Positions 17,824 to 26,431 of a stretch of 46,310 bases of DNA are shown piece after piece. The position numbers were made by a program, and so were the translations under genes. Location: positions 1-46,310 of the forward strand of contig DSBV01000050.1 in NCBI GenBank assembly GCA_011045955.1, written 5' to 3'. This DNA is from Bacteroidales bacterium. Lineage in GTDB: Bacteria > Bacteroidota > Bacteroidia > Bacteroidales > Tenuifilaceae. The number at the start of each line of letters is the position of its first letter. The stretch's first letter is position 1. The notes beneath the pieces were generated by a model. It made no database searches. It had not been told where the DNA came from and saw only the letters and a list, made by a program, of their open reading frames with translations.

Positions 17824-19011
17824 TTAAATTACGCTCAACACGAGGCCTTTCAGGTACTCACCTTCCGGATGGTATATGTTAATTGGATGATCGGCAGGTT
17901 GTGTTAGCTGATGAATAATGCTTACCTGCCGACCTGAAATGGCAGTAGCCGAGAATACTGCATTCCTGAAATCGGTTTTACTAACCACCTGTGAGCAGGA
18001 GAACGTGAAAAGTAAACCACCAGGGTTTAACCTACGGATGGCTGCTAGGTTTAACCTTTTGTAGGCTTGCAGCGCATTACGCAGAGCATCGTTATGCTTG
18101 GCAAAGGCGGGCGGATCGAGCACAATGATATCGAAGGTGCGGTTGCAGGTTCTTAGATACTCAAATGCGTCCATTGCAATACCTGAATGTGGTGCATTAG
18201 CACCAAAGTTTAGTTCAATGTTCTGGTTGGCCAGCGTAATGGCCTGCGCCGAGCTATCAACCGTAATAATCTCTGCGGCTCCCCCCTTTAGGGCCGACAC
18301 CGAAAAGCCTCCCGTGTAGCCAAAAGTATTCAATACCGATTTACCTTTGGCGTAATATTGCAGTAGTAACCTATTCTCGCGCTGGTCGATGAAAAAGCCC
18401 GTTTTTTGGCCATCAACCCACGATATTTGATACCTGTTTCCATATTCCAAAAAGTCATCGTTAGCGCTTTCGACACCAATCAGGTAATCATCGGTTGAGT
18501 TGTATTTTTCGCGGTATGGTAAAGTACCTGAACTTTTATCGTAAACGGCGGTTACGGTATTTGAAAGGACCTGCATTATTGCATTGGCAATTTCGGTGCG
18601 TGCCAAGTACATTCCTACCGAATGGCACTGCATTACGGCGGTATCGCCGTAAATGTCAACTATTAGGCCTGGCAGCAGGTCGCCCTCGCCATGAACCAAG
18701 CGGAAAATATTTGTATTGGTATTTGGGTATAGGCCTATGGCCCTGCGAAGGTTAAGAGCATTACTTATTCGGTTTAACCAAAATGTTTTATCAATATCAA
18801 CTGGTTGAAACGACAATACCCTAACGGCAATTGATCCCGAGGCAAAGTGTCCTGTGGCCAGAAACTTACCATCGGAGCCCAATACATCAACCACCTGCCC
18901 TTCATCGGGCATAGCGGTAACCGATTTAATTGCACCTGAAAATATCCATGGGTGAAACCTCTGAAGCGATTGTTCCTTGCCCGGTTTAAGGATTACTCTG
19001 GGTCGTTCCAT
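17824..19011 (-). CDS. rlmI: Class I rRNA methyltransferase, RlmI-like (PUA + SAM methylase)
   Basis: 395 residues, similar to RlmI, which methylates C1962 of 23S rRNA at carbon 5. An N-terminal PUA domain (VILKPGKEQSLQRFHPWIFSGAI, about 1-75) precedes a Rossmann methylase domain. That domain carries FGYTGGFSVSALKGGA (SAM binding), IVLDPPAFAKH (catalytic loop) and LLFTFSCSQVV (catalytic cysteine region). Its ATG overlaps the stop of the exonuclease gene by one base (TAATG), so translation is probably coupled in the DUF5063-exonuclease-methyltransferase operon. Confidence 0.93.
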   Translation of the reverse strand: MERPRVILKPGKEQSLQRFHPWIFSGAIKSVTAMPDEGQVVDVLGSDGKFLATGHFASGSIAVRVLSFQPVDIDKTFWLNRISNALNLRRAIGLYPNTNTNIFRLVHGEGDLLPGLIVDIYGDTAVMQCHSVGMYLARTEIANAIMQVLSNTVTAVYDKSSGTLPYREKYNSTDDYLIGVESANDDFLEYGNRYQISWVDGQKTGFFIDQRENRLLLQYYAKGKSVLNTFGYTGGFSVSALKGGAAEIITVDSSAQAITLANQNIELNFGANAPHSGIAMDAFEYLRTCNRTFDIIVLDPPAFAKHNDALRNALQAYKRLNLAAIRRLNPGGLLFTFSCSQVVSKTDFRNAVFSATAISGRQVSIIHQLTQPADHPINIYHPEGEYLKGLVLSVI

Positions 19012-19601
19012 TAATGCTCTTGTTTCGGGGTGTGTGAAATGAGTTTAAGATAGATTTCACTGCATACCCAGGCATCGGTTGATGCGTAAATTGTTTGTGC
19101 TTCCGTAAGCACATCGGCTTCCCAGTTGCTGAGTTGTTGCCCTTTCGATACGGTGGCTCCCAGAACTACAGCCGAGAGTTTTTTTACACTCAGTTCCTCA
19201 ATGCCATAGGTTGGCGCTATACGTTGCAGGTCAATGAATCCATTCGGAGTAAAGCGGTGTAGTTTTTGCAGTCCCTTCAGATCGTCGTGTATGGCTACAC
19301 CTACCTTAACTATTTCGGGGTTCTCCAGAAAGTCTTTAAGAGTAACAGGTATGCCTGTTTTCTTTAGCTTCACAAGAATAGCCAACTTGCTGTTGGCCAG
19401 TTGCAGTAATGAGATTCCATTTACTTTACCCTTCTTAAACGATGGTTTCGATTCGGTATCGAACCCAATCACTTGCTCCTGGCAAAGTACGGGTAACCAA
19501 TGTGCCAAATCGGCCTCACTTTCAGCAACAATAATTTGCCCCGTAAAACGGATTCGAGGTAAAGTGTTCAGGGTTTCCTTATCGATATTGGATGCAAACA
19601 T
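19011..19601 (-). CDS. 3'-5' exonuclease domain protein (RNase D-like, DEDDy)
   Basis: 196 residues, a lone 3'-5' exonuclease domain. The four acidic metal ligands of the DEDDy type are visible: Asp and Glu in IGFDTESKPSF, Asp in VAIHDDLKGL, and YASTDAWVCSEIY with the Tyr and Asp of the last motif. No HRDC domain is present, unlike RNase D, so it resembles the short Bacteroidota paralogues. Substrate unknown (RNA or DNA 3' ends). ATG 19601 overlaps the DUF5063 stop by one base (TGATG); a GTG one codon earlier is possible. It is the middle gene of a three-gene operon ending in an rRNA methyltransferase, which hints at a role in RNA processing. Confidence 0.9.
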   Translation of the reverse strand: MFASNIDKETLNTLPRIRFTGQIIVAESEADLAHWLPVLCQEQVIGFDTESKPSFKKGKVNGISLLQLANSKLAILVKLKKTGIPVTLKDFLENPEIVKVGVAIHDDLKGLQKLHRFTPNGFIDLQRIAPTYGIEELSVKKLSAVVLGATVSKGQQLSNWEADVLTEAQTIYASTDAWVCSEIYLKLISHTPKQEH

Positions 19602-20224
19602 CACATTAACTCGTTATGATCCATATCCTGTTGGCGGCGGGTAACAAACCAATCAGAGGTATTGCGCTCGGCACCCTCGCTTTTGTCGGGATGTTTAATG
19701 TTATCGAGGTCGATATTTTGGTGGGCAAGTATATGGAAAGCCCTGATAAGATTTGCCAACCTGATACCCCAGAAGTCCTTAAAGTTATTGATACACTCCC
19801 AAAGGGCATCGTTCATCACATAGGTATTCCCTACTTGATACCGCAGAACAAAGTTTTTCAAATCCTGGTAGATATCGGCCAAGTACTCGGCTATACTTGC
19901 GGTGTATAGGCCGGTTAACTCATCCACTCGTGGGTCGTTAACCTCAACATACTGGTTATGTTGCCCAAGCAGATACTCCACCTTGTTCTCGATGGTTGAG
20001 TAATCGCTCTCGGTTACAAACTGCTCATTGGTTTCGTCGTAAACCGGTTCGGTTTCGGGCAAAAGGGTTGCCTTGTAGTAGAGCAAGGGAAGCACCTTGT
20101 TACAGGCCCCAACAAACGACCTTGCGGTGTGCTTTTCGCAACCCTCAAGAAAAGCGCAGAACTCCTTGGCTACTGTTACAAACTCAACCACATTGCGGCT
20201 GTAAACCACATCTTTAATATCCAT
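19601..20224 (-). CDS. DUF5063 domain-containing protein
   Basis: 207 residues, mostly helical and acidic, soluble, with no signal peptide. It matches the DUF5063 family typical of Bacteroidota: opening EFVTVAKEFCAFLE, middle LYTASIAEYLADIYQDLKNFV, and FKDFWGIRLANLIRAFHIL. The function is not known. As the first gene of an operon with a 3'-5' exonuclease and an rRNA methyltransferase, it may belong to RNA metabolism; this is inference from neighbours only. A -7-like TAACTTTG lies 20-27 bases upstream of the start. Confidence 0.85.
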   Translation of the reverse strand: MDIKDVVYSRNVVEFVTVAKEFCAFLEGCEKHTARSFVGACNKVLPLLYYKATLLPETEPVYDETNEQFVTESDYSTIENKVEYLLGQHNQYVEVNDPRVDELTGLYTASIAEYLADIYQDLKNFVLRYQVGNTYVMNDALWECINNFKDFWGIRLANLIRAFHILAHQNIDLDNIKHPDKSEGAERNTSDWFVTRRQQDMDHNELM

Positions 20225-20243
20225 GTCTAAAAAATTGATGCTG

Positions 20244-20251
20244 CAAAGTTA
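20244..20251 (-). promoter_or_regulatory. Probable -7 element for the DUF5063 operon
   Basis: On the minus strand the sequence reads TAACTTTG, a full match to TAnnTTTG, about 20 bases before the ATG. The -33 position shows no clear TTG. Confidence 0.55.
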
Positions 20252-20339
20252 ATGCAAATAGTTTGATGTAGGTTGATGCAATTATTTTAGCCTCCTTGCT
20301 TTTAGTTGAGCAAAACCAAGCATTATTCGATAAGTATTA

Positions 20340-22121
20340 CTACTCCTCCGAAAACTCAATGAGCAGGTTGCGGTAAACCGAGAATATTTTTGATTTTGAT
20401 ACAAACCCAACATACCTATCGCCATCAACCACAGGTAAGTTCCACGCCTTGGAGTACTCAAACTTGTTCATGACCGATTCCATGGACTCGTTAATTGTGA
20501 TTATCTCGGGTGGCAGGTTCATAATTTCCTGAACGGTTGTGGTATCGTAGCGTGAGGCATCGAACATGATTGGCCTGATGTCGTCGAGCATTACCATACC
20601 CATAAACTTACCTTTGGTAGTAACCACAGGAAAAACGTTCCGGCGCGATTGGGTAACCTTTTTAACAAGCGAACCAAGGGTCTCAGTGGGTTCAATGGGT
20701 ATAAAATCGTTTTCAATAACCTTGCTAACGTTTAGTAAGGTGAGCACTGCTTTATCCTTGTGGTGGGTGATAAGTTCGCCCCGCATGGCTAACCGCTTAG
20801 TGTATATTGAGTGGGGTTCAAAGTACATAATGGTGAGGTATGCAATGGTTGATGTTATCATAAGGGGAACGAAAAGGGCGTATCCCCCGGTAATCTCTGC
20901 AATCAGGAATATAGCCATGAAAGGGGCATGCATTACACCGGCCATGGTTCCGGCCATTCCCACCAGGGCAAAGTTGCTTTCCGACACATCAATAAAGTTG
21001 AACTGGTTAATAAGCTTTGCCACCAAAAAACCTGAAATGCCTCCAATAAAAAGTGATGGCGCAAAAATTCCACCAACGCCTCCAGCTCCATTGGTTACGG
21101 CAGTTGCAACCGCTTTAAGGGCAATTATCAGAATGAGTGAGCCAATTAGCAGCCAGTAGTTATTCTGAAACTCATATAGCAGGCTATTATGAAAGATATA
21201 CTCCGACTGGCCATTGAGCAAGGCCTGAAGAACATCATACCCTTCGCCAAAAAGCGGTGGAAAAATGTAAATTAACGCGCCAAGAATTATAGTTCCCACT
21301 ATCCATTTCTTGTACGGGCTCCGTGTCTGCTTAAAGCGTTTTTCTATACTCCAAATTGATCTGATAAAGTAAAGTGACACCAAACCGCAGAATATACCAA
21401 GTAGCACAAACCAGGGGATATTGTGGAGTGTAAATGGCCGAACAACATAATAGGCAAACACTACATTCCGCCCCATCAGGAAATAGCTAACCGACGATGC
21501 TGTAACAGCCGAAATTAGAAGGGGTACAATGGAAGCAGTGGTAAGGTCGAGCATTAGCACCTCCAGGGTGAAAACAATACCTGCTATGGGCGCTTTAAAA
21601 ATTGATGCTATGGCGCCTGCTGCACCGCATCCAATGAGCAGTGTGTGGGTTCTGTAGTTCATCCTGAAAAAGCTCCCTACATTTGAACCTATTGCCGACC
21701 CTGTAAGCACAATTGGGGCCTCGGCTCCAACTGAACCACCAAATCCAATGGTAAGTGCGCTGCCAAATATGGAACTGAACATATGGTGGGCCTTTAGCTT
21801 GCTACCCTGTCGCGAAATAGAATACAAAACCTTGGTTACTCCGTGGCTTAAATCGTCGTTTATGAGGTATCGAACAAAAAGTAAAGTTAAAAGCACTCCA
21901 ATTGCAGGTAAACCGAAGTAAATCAAGCTGGTAGTATCCATGGGCACTAATCCGCTAATAAAATCCCTAACCCAGTGAAGTGTATTTTTTAATGCAACAC
22001 CGGCAACACCGCTTAAAAGTCCAACAATAAAACTTAAAATCAATGTGATTCTTCGCTCCCCTAAACTGCGAAAAAATACCCAGAATCTTGTTAGCGATAT
22101 TTTAAATCCTTCCCTTAGCAT
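20340..22121 (-). CDS. ClC family chloride channel/transporter with CBS pair
   Basis: 593 residues: a ClC membrane core (about 25-430) and a C-terminal pair of CBS domains (about 455-590). The core has GSVGAEAPIVLTGSAIGSNVG with the gating glutamate Glu134, AGAIASIFKAPIAGIVFTLEVLM with the second glutamate used in proton coupling, and GAGGVGGIFAPSLFIGG for the later filter segment. Two filter motifs are non-standard: the usual GSGIP region reads LSHGVT (91-96) and GREGP reads GAEAP. The CBS pair probably binds adenine nucleotides. Whether it is a channel or an anion/proton antiporter is not settled, and the anion may not be chloride. It is divergent from the M16 peptidase pair. Confidence 0.93.
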   Translation of the reverse strand: MLREGFKISLTRFWVFFRSLGERRITLILSFIVGLLSGVAGVALKNTLHWVRDFISGLVPMDTTSLIYFGLPAIGVLLTLLFVRYLINDDLSHGVTKVLYSISRQGSKLKAHHMFSSIFGSALTIGFGGSVGAEAPIVLTGSAIGSNVGSFFRMNYRTHTLLIGCGAAGAIASIFKAPIAGIVFTLEVLMLDLTTASIVPLLISAVTASSVSYFLMGRNVVFAYYVVRPFTLHNIPWFVLLGIFCGLVSLYFIRSIWSIEKRFKQTRSPYKKWIVGTIILGALIYIFPPLFGEGYDVLQALLNGQSEYIFHNSLLYEFQNNYWLLIGSLILIIALKAVATAVTNGAGGVGGIFAPSLFIGGISGFLVAKLINQFNFIDVSESNFALVGMAGTMAGVMHAPFMAIFLIAEITGGYALFVPLMITSTIAYLTIMYFEPHSIYTKRLAMRGELITHHKDKAVLTLLNVSKVIENDFIPIEPTETLGSLVKKVTQSRRNVFPVVTTKGKFMGMVMLDDIRPIMFDASRYDTTTVQEIMNLPPEIITINESMESVMNKFEYSKAWNLPVVDGDRYVGFVSKSKIFSVYRNLLIEFSEE

Positions 22122-22241
22122 GTTGCTAATTTAAAAAAAAGTTTAGCAATGCCTCAAAATATCGACATTGCTTTTAAATCTCTGTTCATTATGCCTAAAA
22201 CATCAACAAAAATAGTTAATATTGAGGATATTTTTGTGAGT

Positions 22242-23492
22242 ATGATCGATTTTGTGAAATATAAACTAGATAATGGGTTAGTGCTGATTGTTCACACTGA
22301 CCATAGCACTCCCATTGCAGCCTTTAATCTGCTTTACCGCGTGGGTTCAAAAAACGAAGACCCAGAGCGAACCGGCTTTGCCCATCTGTTTGAGCACTTA
22401 ATGTTTGGTGGTTCGGTCAACATTCCTGTATTTGATGAGCCGCTTGAGAGGGTGGGGGGGGAGAATAATGCATTTACCTCCAACGATTTAACTAATTACT
22501 ATATCACCGTTCCTGCCGAAAACATCGAAACAGCCTTTTGGCTTGAGAGCGACAGAATGCTTAGCCTTGCCTTTTCCCAGAAAAGCCTCGATGTACAAAA
22601 GAGTGTAGTACTGGAAGAGTTTAACCAGCGATATCTAAACCAACCCTACGGTGATATTTGGTTGCATCTTAGGCCTTTGGCCTACAAGGTTCATCCATAC
22701 CGTTGGCCAACCATCGGGCAGTCGCCCGAGCATATTAGCCGAGCTACTCTGGCCGATGTAAAAAATTTCTTCTTTAACCATTATGCCCCAAACAACGCAA
22801 TACTTTGTGTGGCAGGCCCCATTGACTCTAACGAAATTCTGAAACTTACACATAAATGGTTTGGTTCCATTGAGCCGCGAAAACTCGCAATGCAAAGTAT
22901 CACAAAAGAACCTGAACAGACCGAACCCCGTTTTCTTACCCTGGAACGCGATGTTCCTTTCAATGCCATATATAAGGCCTACCACATGTGTAACCGCATG
23001 CACCCCGATTATTCTGCTGTAGATTTACTCTCCGATTTGCTCTCAAACGGCCGATCGTCGCGCATGTACCAGCGACTGGTGAAGGAAAAGCAACTTTTTA
23101 GCTATGTAAATGCTTACATCACCGGCGATGTAGACGAGGGATTATTTATTCTAACCGGACAACTCTACAATTCTACAACCTTTGAGGAGGCTGAGGAGGC
23201 TTTAGCCATTGAGGTTGAAGAACTTAAAAACACTTTAGTTGATGCTAATGAGCTGGAAAAGGTTAAGAATAAGTTTGAGGCTAACTTCCTGTTTGAGCAG
23301 GAGAATGTGCTTAATAACGCCATGAATTTGGCATACTACGAGATGTTAGGCGATGCAAATCTCTTAAACAATGAGTTGCAAAGGTACAGCTCAGTAACAA
23401 ACAACGATATAAGCAGAGTTGCAACTAAAACTCTCAATTCTAGTAATTGTTCCACAATCTACTACAGGTCAAACGTAAACGGCAAGGAATAA
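22242..23492 (+). CDS. M16 family zinc metallopeptidase, catalytic subunit
   Basis: 416 residues from ATG 22242. The inverted zinc motif HxxEH appears as HLFEHLMFGGS, and the third ligand region LEEFNQRYLNQPYGD follows about 75 residues later. The start at 22242 (MIDFVKYKLDNGLVLIVH) matches the usual family N-terminus; the ATG at 22149 would add 31 residues with no resemblance to relatives. A TATTTTTG -7-like element ends 5 bases before ATG 22242, so the mRNA could be nearly leaderless. The neighbouring gene, 3 bases downstream, encodes the inactive partner. Such pairs form a clamshell that degrades peptides in the cytoplasm or periplasm; no signal peptide is visible here. Confidence 0.92.
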   Translation: MIDFVKYKLDNGLVLIVHTDHSTPIAAFNLLYRVGSKNEDPERTGFAHLFEHLMFGGSVNIPVFDEPLERVGGENNAFTSNDLTNYYITVPAENIETAFWLESDRMLSLAFSQKSLDVQKSVVLEEFNQRYLNQPYGDIWLHLRPLAYKVHPYRWPTIGQSPEHISRATLADVKNFFFNHYAPNNAILCVAGPIDSNEILKLTHKWFGSIEPRKLAMQSITKEPEQTEPRFLTLERDVPFNAIYKAYHMCNRMHPDYSAVDLLSDLLSNGRSSRMYQRLVKEKQLFSYVNAYITGDVDEGLFILTGQLYNSTTFEEAEEALAIEVEELKNTLVDANELEKVKNKFEANFLFEQENVLNNAMNLAYYEMLGDANLLNNELQRYSSVTNNDISRVATKTLNSSNCSTIYYRSNVNGKE

Positions 23493-23495
23493 GAT

Positions 23496-24809
23496 ATGAC
23501 TAACCACGATATCGATAGAACCGTTCAACCACAAAGGGTAGCTGTTTCAAGTATTAAAATACCCACGCCTGATATAATTGATCTTAATAATGGATTTAAG
23601 GTTTTGCTAATTAATGCAGGTAGTCAGGATTTAGCAAAGGTTGAGTTGATTTTTAGGGCGGGAACACGCTATCAGTCAAAACCCTTAGTTGCAAATGCAG
23701 CTATCTCGCTGTTAAGCGAGGGTACAATCAGTAGAAACTCGCAGAAAATAGCCGAGGATCTGGATTTTTACGGAAGTTTTCTTGAACCCTCTTTCTCTCG
23801 CGATTTTGCATCGGTAACCTTTTACACTATTGGCAAACACTTCTACCGATCATTGGATGTTTTGGTTGATATTTTAACTAATCCTACTTACCCGCAACAT
23901 GAGCTGGAGCTTTTCTGTAAAAAGGGGAAACAGTCGTTATTGGTTGAACTGGAAAAGGTATCGACCCTCTCACGCCAGCGATTTTTCAGCGCTCTTTTCG
24001 GTAGCAACCACCCCTATGGTTCGTTTGCCATCCCAAACGATTACGATGCGCTATCGCAAACCGATTTATTTCAGTTCCGTAATCGTTACCATAAAGCCTC
24101 AAATGGTTTGGTTGTTGTTGCTGGAAAGGTTGATGCTAAACAGGTCGATTTTATACTAAATGGCTTTAATAATCCTATTTTTGAACAAAGCAGTGATGTT
24201 GAGTTGGGGTTACCCTCATTCACCACAACCTATTACAGAGTTTTTTCGTTTAAAAAGGATGCAGTTCAGTCATCGATACGCATAGGCAGGGTTTTGCCCA
24301 AGCACAATCACCCCGATATGCCCGGGTTGCTTGTTCTTAACACCATTCTGGGAGGCTATTTTGGATCGCGCCTGATGCGTAATATTAGGGAAGACAGGGG
24401 GTATACATACGGCATATCCTCGTTCATTATACCACTGACTGAACTGTCGGTGCTGGTTGTTTCAACCGAGGCTGGCTCAGATTTTGCTGAAAAAACAGTA
24501 GATGAGGTATTTAAAGAGATGCATAAATTGCAGACAGAACCAGTAAGCAACAATGAGCTGGAACTTGTTAGGGGCTACATGATCGGTCAAATACTCAGAA
24601 GTTTCGATGGCCCTTTTGCTATAGCCGATAGCCTTGCAAACCTTTTCCAGTATAATGACCTCGATTTTGAGTATATCAATAGTTTGATTCGAACAATCAA
24701 TGAAATTACCCCTTTACAGCTTATGGAGCTGGCAAAAAAATACTTGGATGTTGAAAGTATGGTAGTTAGCATTGCCGGAAGCAAAAAAATTAGAGGGTAT
24801 AAAGAGTAA
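23496..24809 (+). CDS. M16 family peptidase-like protein, non-catalytic partner
   Basis: 437 residues with the same two-domain fold as the preceding gene but without the HxxEH motif; the equivalent region reads NAAISLLSEGTISRNS. The C-terminal half has GGYFGSRLMRNIREDRGYTYGISSF, the Arg/Tyr motif that closes the active site in M16 heterodimers. It therefore most likely completes the active site of the catalytic subunit encoded just upstream (3-base gap). Its stop overlaps the ATG of the next gene by one base. Confidence 0.9.
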   Translation: MTNHDIDRTVQPQRVAVSSIKIPTPDIIDLNNGFKVLLINAGSQDLAKVELIFRAGTRYQSKPLVANAAISLLSEGTISRNSQKIAEDLDFYGSFLEPSFSRDFASVTFYTIGKHFYRSLDVLVDILTNPTYPQHELELFCKKGKQSLLVELEKVSTLSRQRFFSALFGSNHPYGSFAIPNDYDALSQTDLFQFRNRYHKASNGLVVVAGKVDAKQVDFILNGFNNPIFEQSSDVELGLPSFTTTYYRVFSFKKDAVQSSIRIGRVLPKHNHPDMPGLLVLNTILGGYFGSRLMRNIREDRGYTYGISSFIIPLTELSVLVVSTEAGSDFAEKTVDEVFKEMHKLQTEPVSNNELELVRGYMIGQILRSFDGPFAIADSLANLFQYNDLDFEYINSLIRTINEITPLQLMELAKKYLDVESMVVSIAGSKKIRGYKE

Positions 24810-26428
24810 TGTGTATGAAAAATCTACCACAAATTATTTTGATGATTGGCTTAACCTTTTATATGCCAACGCTTTGGGCGCAGTTTAGCGATAAGCCAAA
24901 TCCGCCACGGCTCGATTATATCACTAACAACCTTGATAATGGTAATGTAACAATATTTTGGACTAAGCCATCCCATGAGCCTCAAATAGCCGACCCCTCG
25001 GGTTACATCATTTACGTACCCCGTAACCCTATTGACCCCGATGCCGACGGCTGGGATCCTATTGCTACGGTTGACCAGAACACGTTTCAGTACACCCATG
25101 TTGGTGCCAATGGGAATGGCCAAAGGGTTTATTACCGCGTGGCTTCACAGGGTGCATATGAGCCAAGCCAGATGACCGTTAAGCATTCCCAGGTATGGAT
25201 TACCGCAAGCTACGATAGCTGTAATGCCAAAATCGACCTATCGTGGATTGGTTACGGAGCTTGGCCTCTGAATGCCTTAGCGCCTTACCGCAACATCCGC
25301 TATCAGCTTTACATGGGACACGACCCTAACTGGAATACCTATAATCAAATTGGCGATTACGATGGCTATAGCAACAGGCACAGCGTAACAAACGTTCAGG
25401 AAAACCAGGATTATTTCTTTTACATCAAAGCAACCCGAATGGATACAGGTTATGAGAGTTACTCCAACCTATACCTGATCCATACCAAAATGGCCCGCAG
25501 GCCAACCTATGCCAGTGTCGATAGCGTTATTGCTATCAACTATGGTAATAGAATTTACTACACCATCGATCCCGATAGCCGCGTTAGCGATTACAAGCTT
25601 TGGCGATGGGAACAGCCCGATACGGCTCAGAGTATTTTCAGCGCAAAAACTATTGAAGGGTTTAATGTTCCCACCAAAAGCATGAGCATTGATACCAACG
25701 ATACATGGGCAGCCCGCACCCGCACCTTTTACTATAAAGTTGATGCCTATAACGGCTGCAACGATGCTGTTTTGGTTTCAAACCTCTGCAATACCATCAT
25801 ACCTCGCATAAGCCCCAGGGGCAATACGGTCAGTATCGAGTGGAATCCTTTAATCCTTGATACCCAACGTAAACCCGATAGGGCTGGCAATAGGATTGAG
25901 TACTCCATCTATAGGCGTTCCTTTACCGTAAACGATGATATTTCTGGCCTTGGTAATCTGGAACGAATTGCAAGCGGACTCACGGTTACAGAATATTCCG
26001 ACGATTTATCAGGGTTTAAGGGTCAAAGCCCACTTTACCTGATAAGGTTCAACTACTACATTGAGGCATTAGAGCTCACACCTGCTAACGATACGGTAAC
26101 TCTTAGCCGGTCGCGTGAAATTTCGACAGAAATTCTACCCGGGGTAACTATGCCTACAGCCATTGCCCCAAATGATCCCCGAAGCGAAAATGGCCATGAA
26201 CGTAACCTTTTTAAACCGGTTATCGATTTTGAAGCTAACTTTACCTTAACCATATACGACCGCTGGGGCGGGGTGGTTTACCATGGTAACCAGGGTTGGG
26301 ACGGACGCAATAGCCGGGGTGAGTACGTTAAAGAGGGAACCTATGTTTACCGTTTAGTGGTTAGCACTGCCAATGCTGGTGATATAGTTAAAACCGGAAG
26401 CGTATCTGTAGTTTACCCAAAAAAATAG
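24809..26428 (+). CDS. Secreted multi-domain protein with gliding-motility (type B) C-terminal domain
   Basis: 539 residues. A signal peptide (to about residue 25, ending LWAQF) is followed by fibronectin type III-like regions: PPRLDYITNNLDNGNVTIFWTKPS near the N-terminus, AKIDLSWIGYG around 145, and NTVSIEWNPL around 345. The last ~90 residues are a gliding-motility-associated C-terminal domain (LFKPVIDFEANFTLTIYDRWGGVVY, GWDGRNSRGEYVKEGTYVYRL). That signal directs type IX secretion without the usual type A cleavage-attachment. The middle has no enzyme motif, so a surface or adhesive role is likely. It overlaps the M16 partner gene (TAATG); ATG 24815 is an alternative start. Co-transcription with the M16 pair is likely. 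Confidence 0.85.
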   Translation: MCMKNLPQIILMIGLTFYMPTLWAQFSDKPNPPRLDYITNNLDNGNVTIFWTKPSHEPQIADPSGYIIYVPRNPIDPDADGWDPIATVDQNTFQYTHVGANGNGQRVYYRVASQGAYEPSQMTVKHSQVWITASYDSCNAKIDLSWIGYGAWPLNALAPYRNIRYQLYMGHDPNWNTYNQIGDYDGYSNRHSVTNVQENQDYFFYIKATRMDTGYESYSNLYLIHTKMARRPTYASVDSVIAINYGNRIYYTIDPDSRVSDYKLWRWEQPDTAQSIFSAKTIEGFNVPTKSMSIDTNDTWAARTRTFYYKVDAYNGCNDAVLVSNLCNTIIPRISPRGNTVSIEWNPLILDTQRKPDRAGNRIEYSIYRRSFTVNDDISGLGNLERIASGLTVTEYSDDLSGFKGQSPLYLIRFNYYIEALELTPANDTVTLSRSREISTEILPGVTMPTAIAPNDPRSENGHERNLFKPVIDFEANFTLTIYDRWGGVVYHGNQGWDGRNSRGEYVKEGTYVYRLVVSTANAGDIVKTGSVSVVYPKK

Positions 26429-26431
26429 CTA

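Noticed and set aside
20566-21159. 197-codon antisense open frame inside the ClC gene
   Set aside because: It is the shadow of the ClC/CBS coding strand and its translation is low-complexity without family features.
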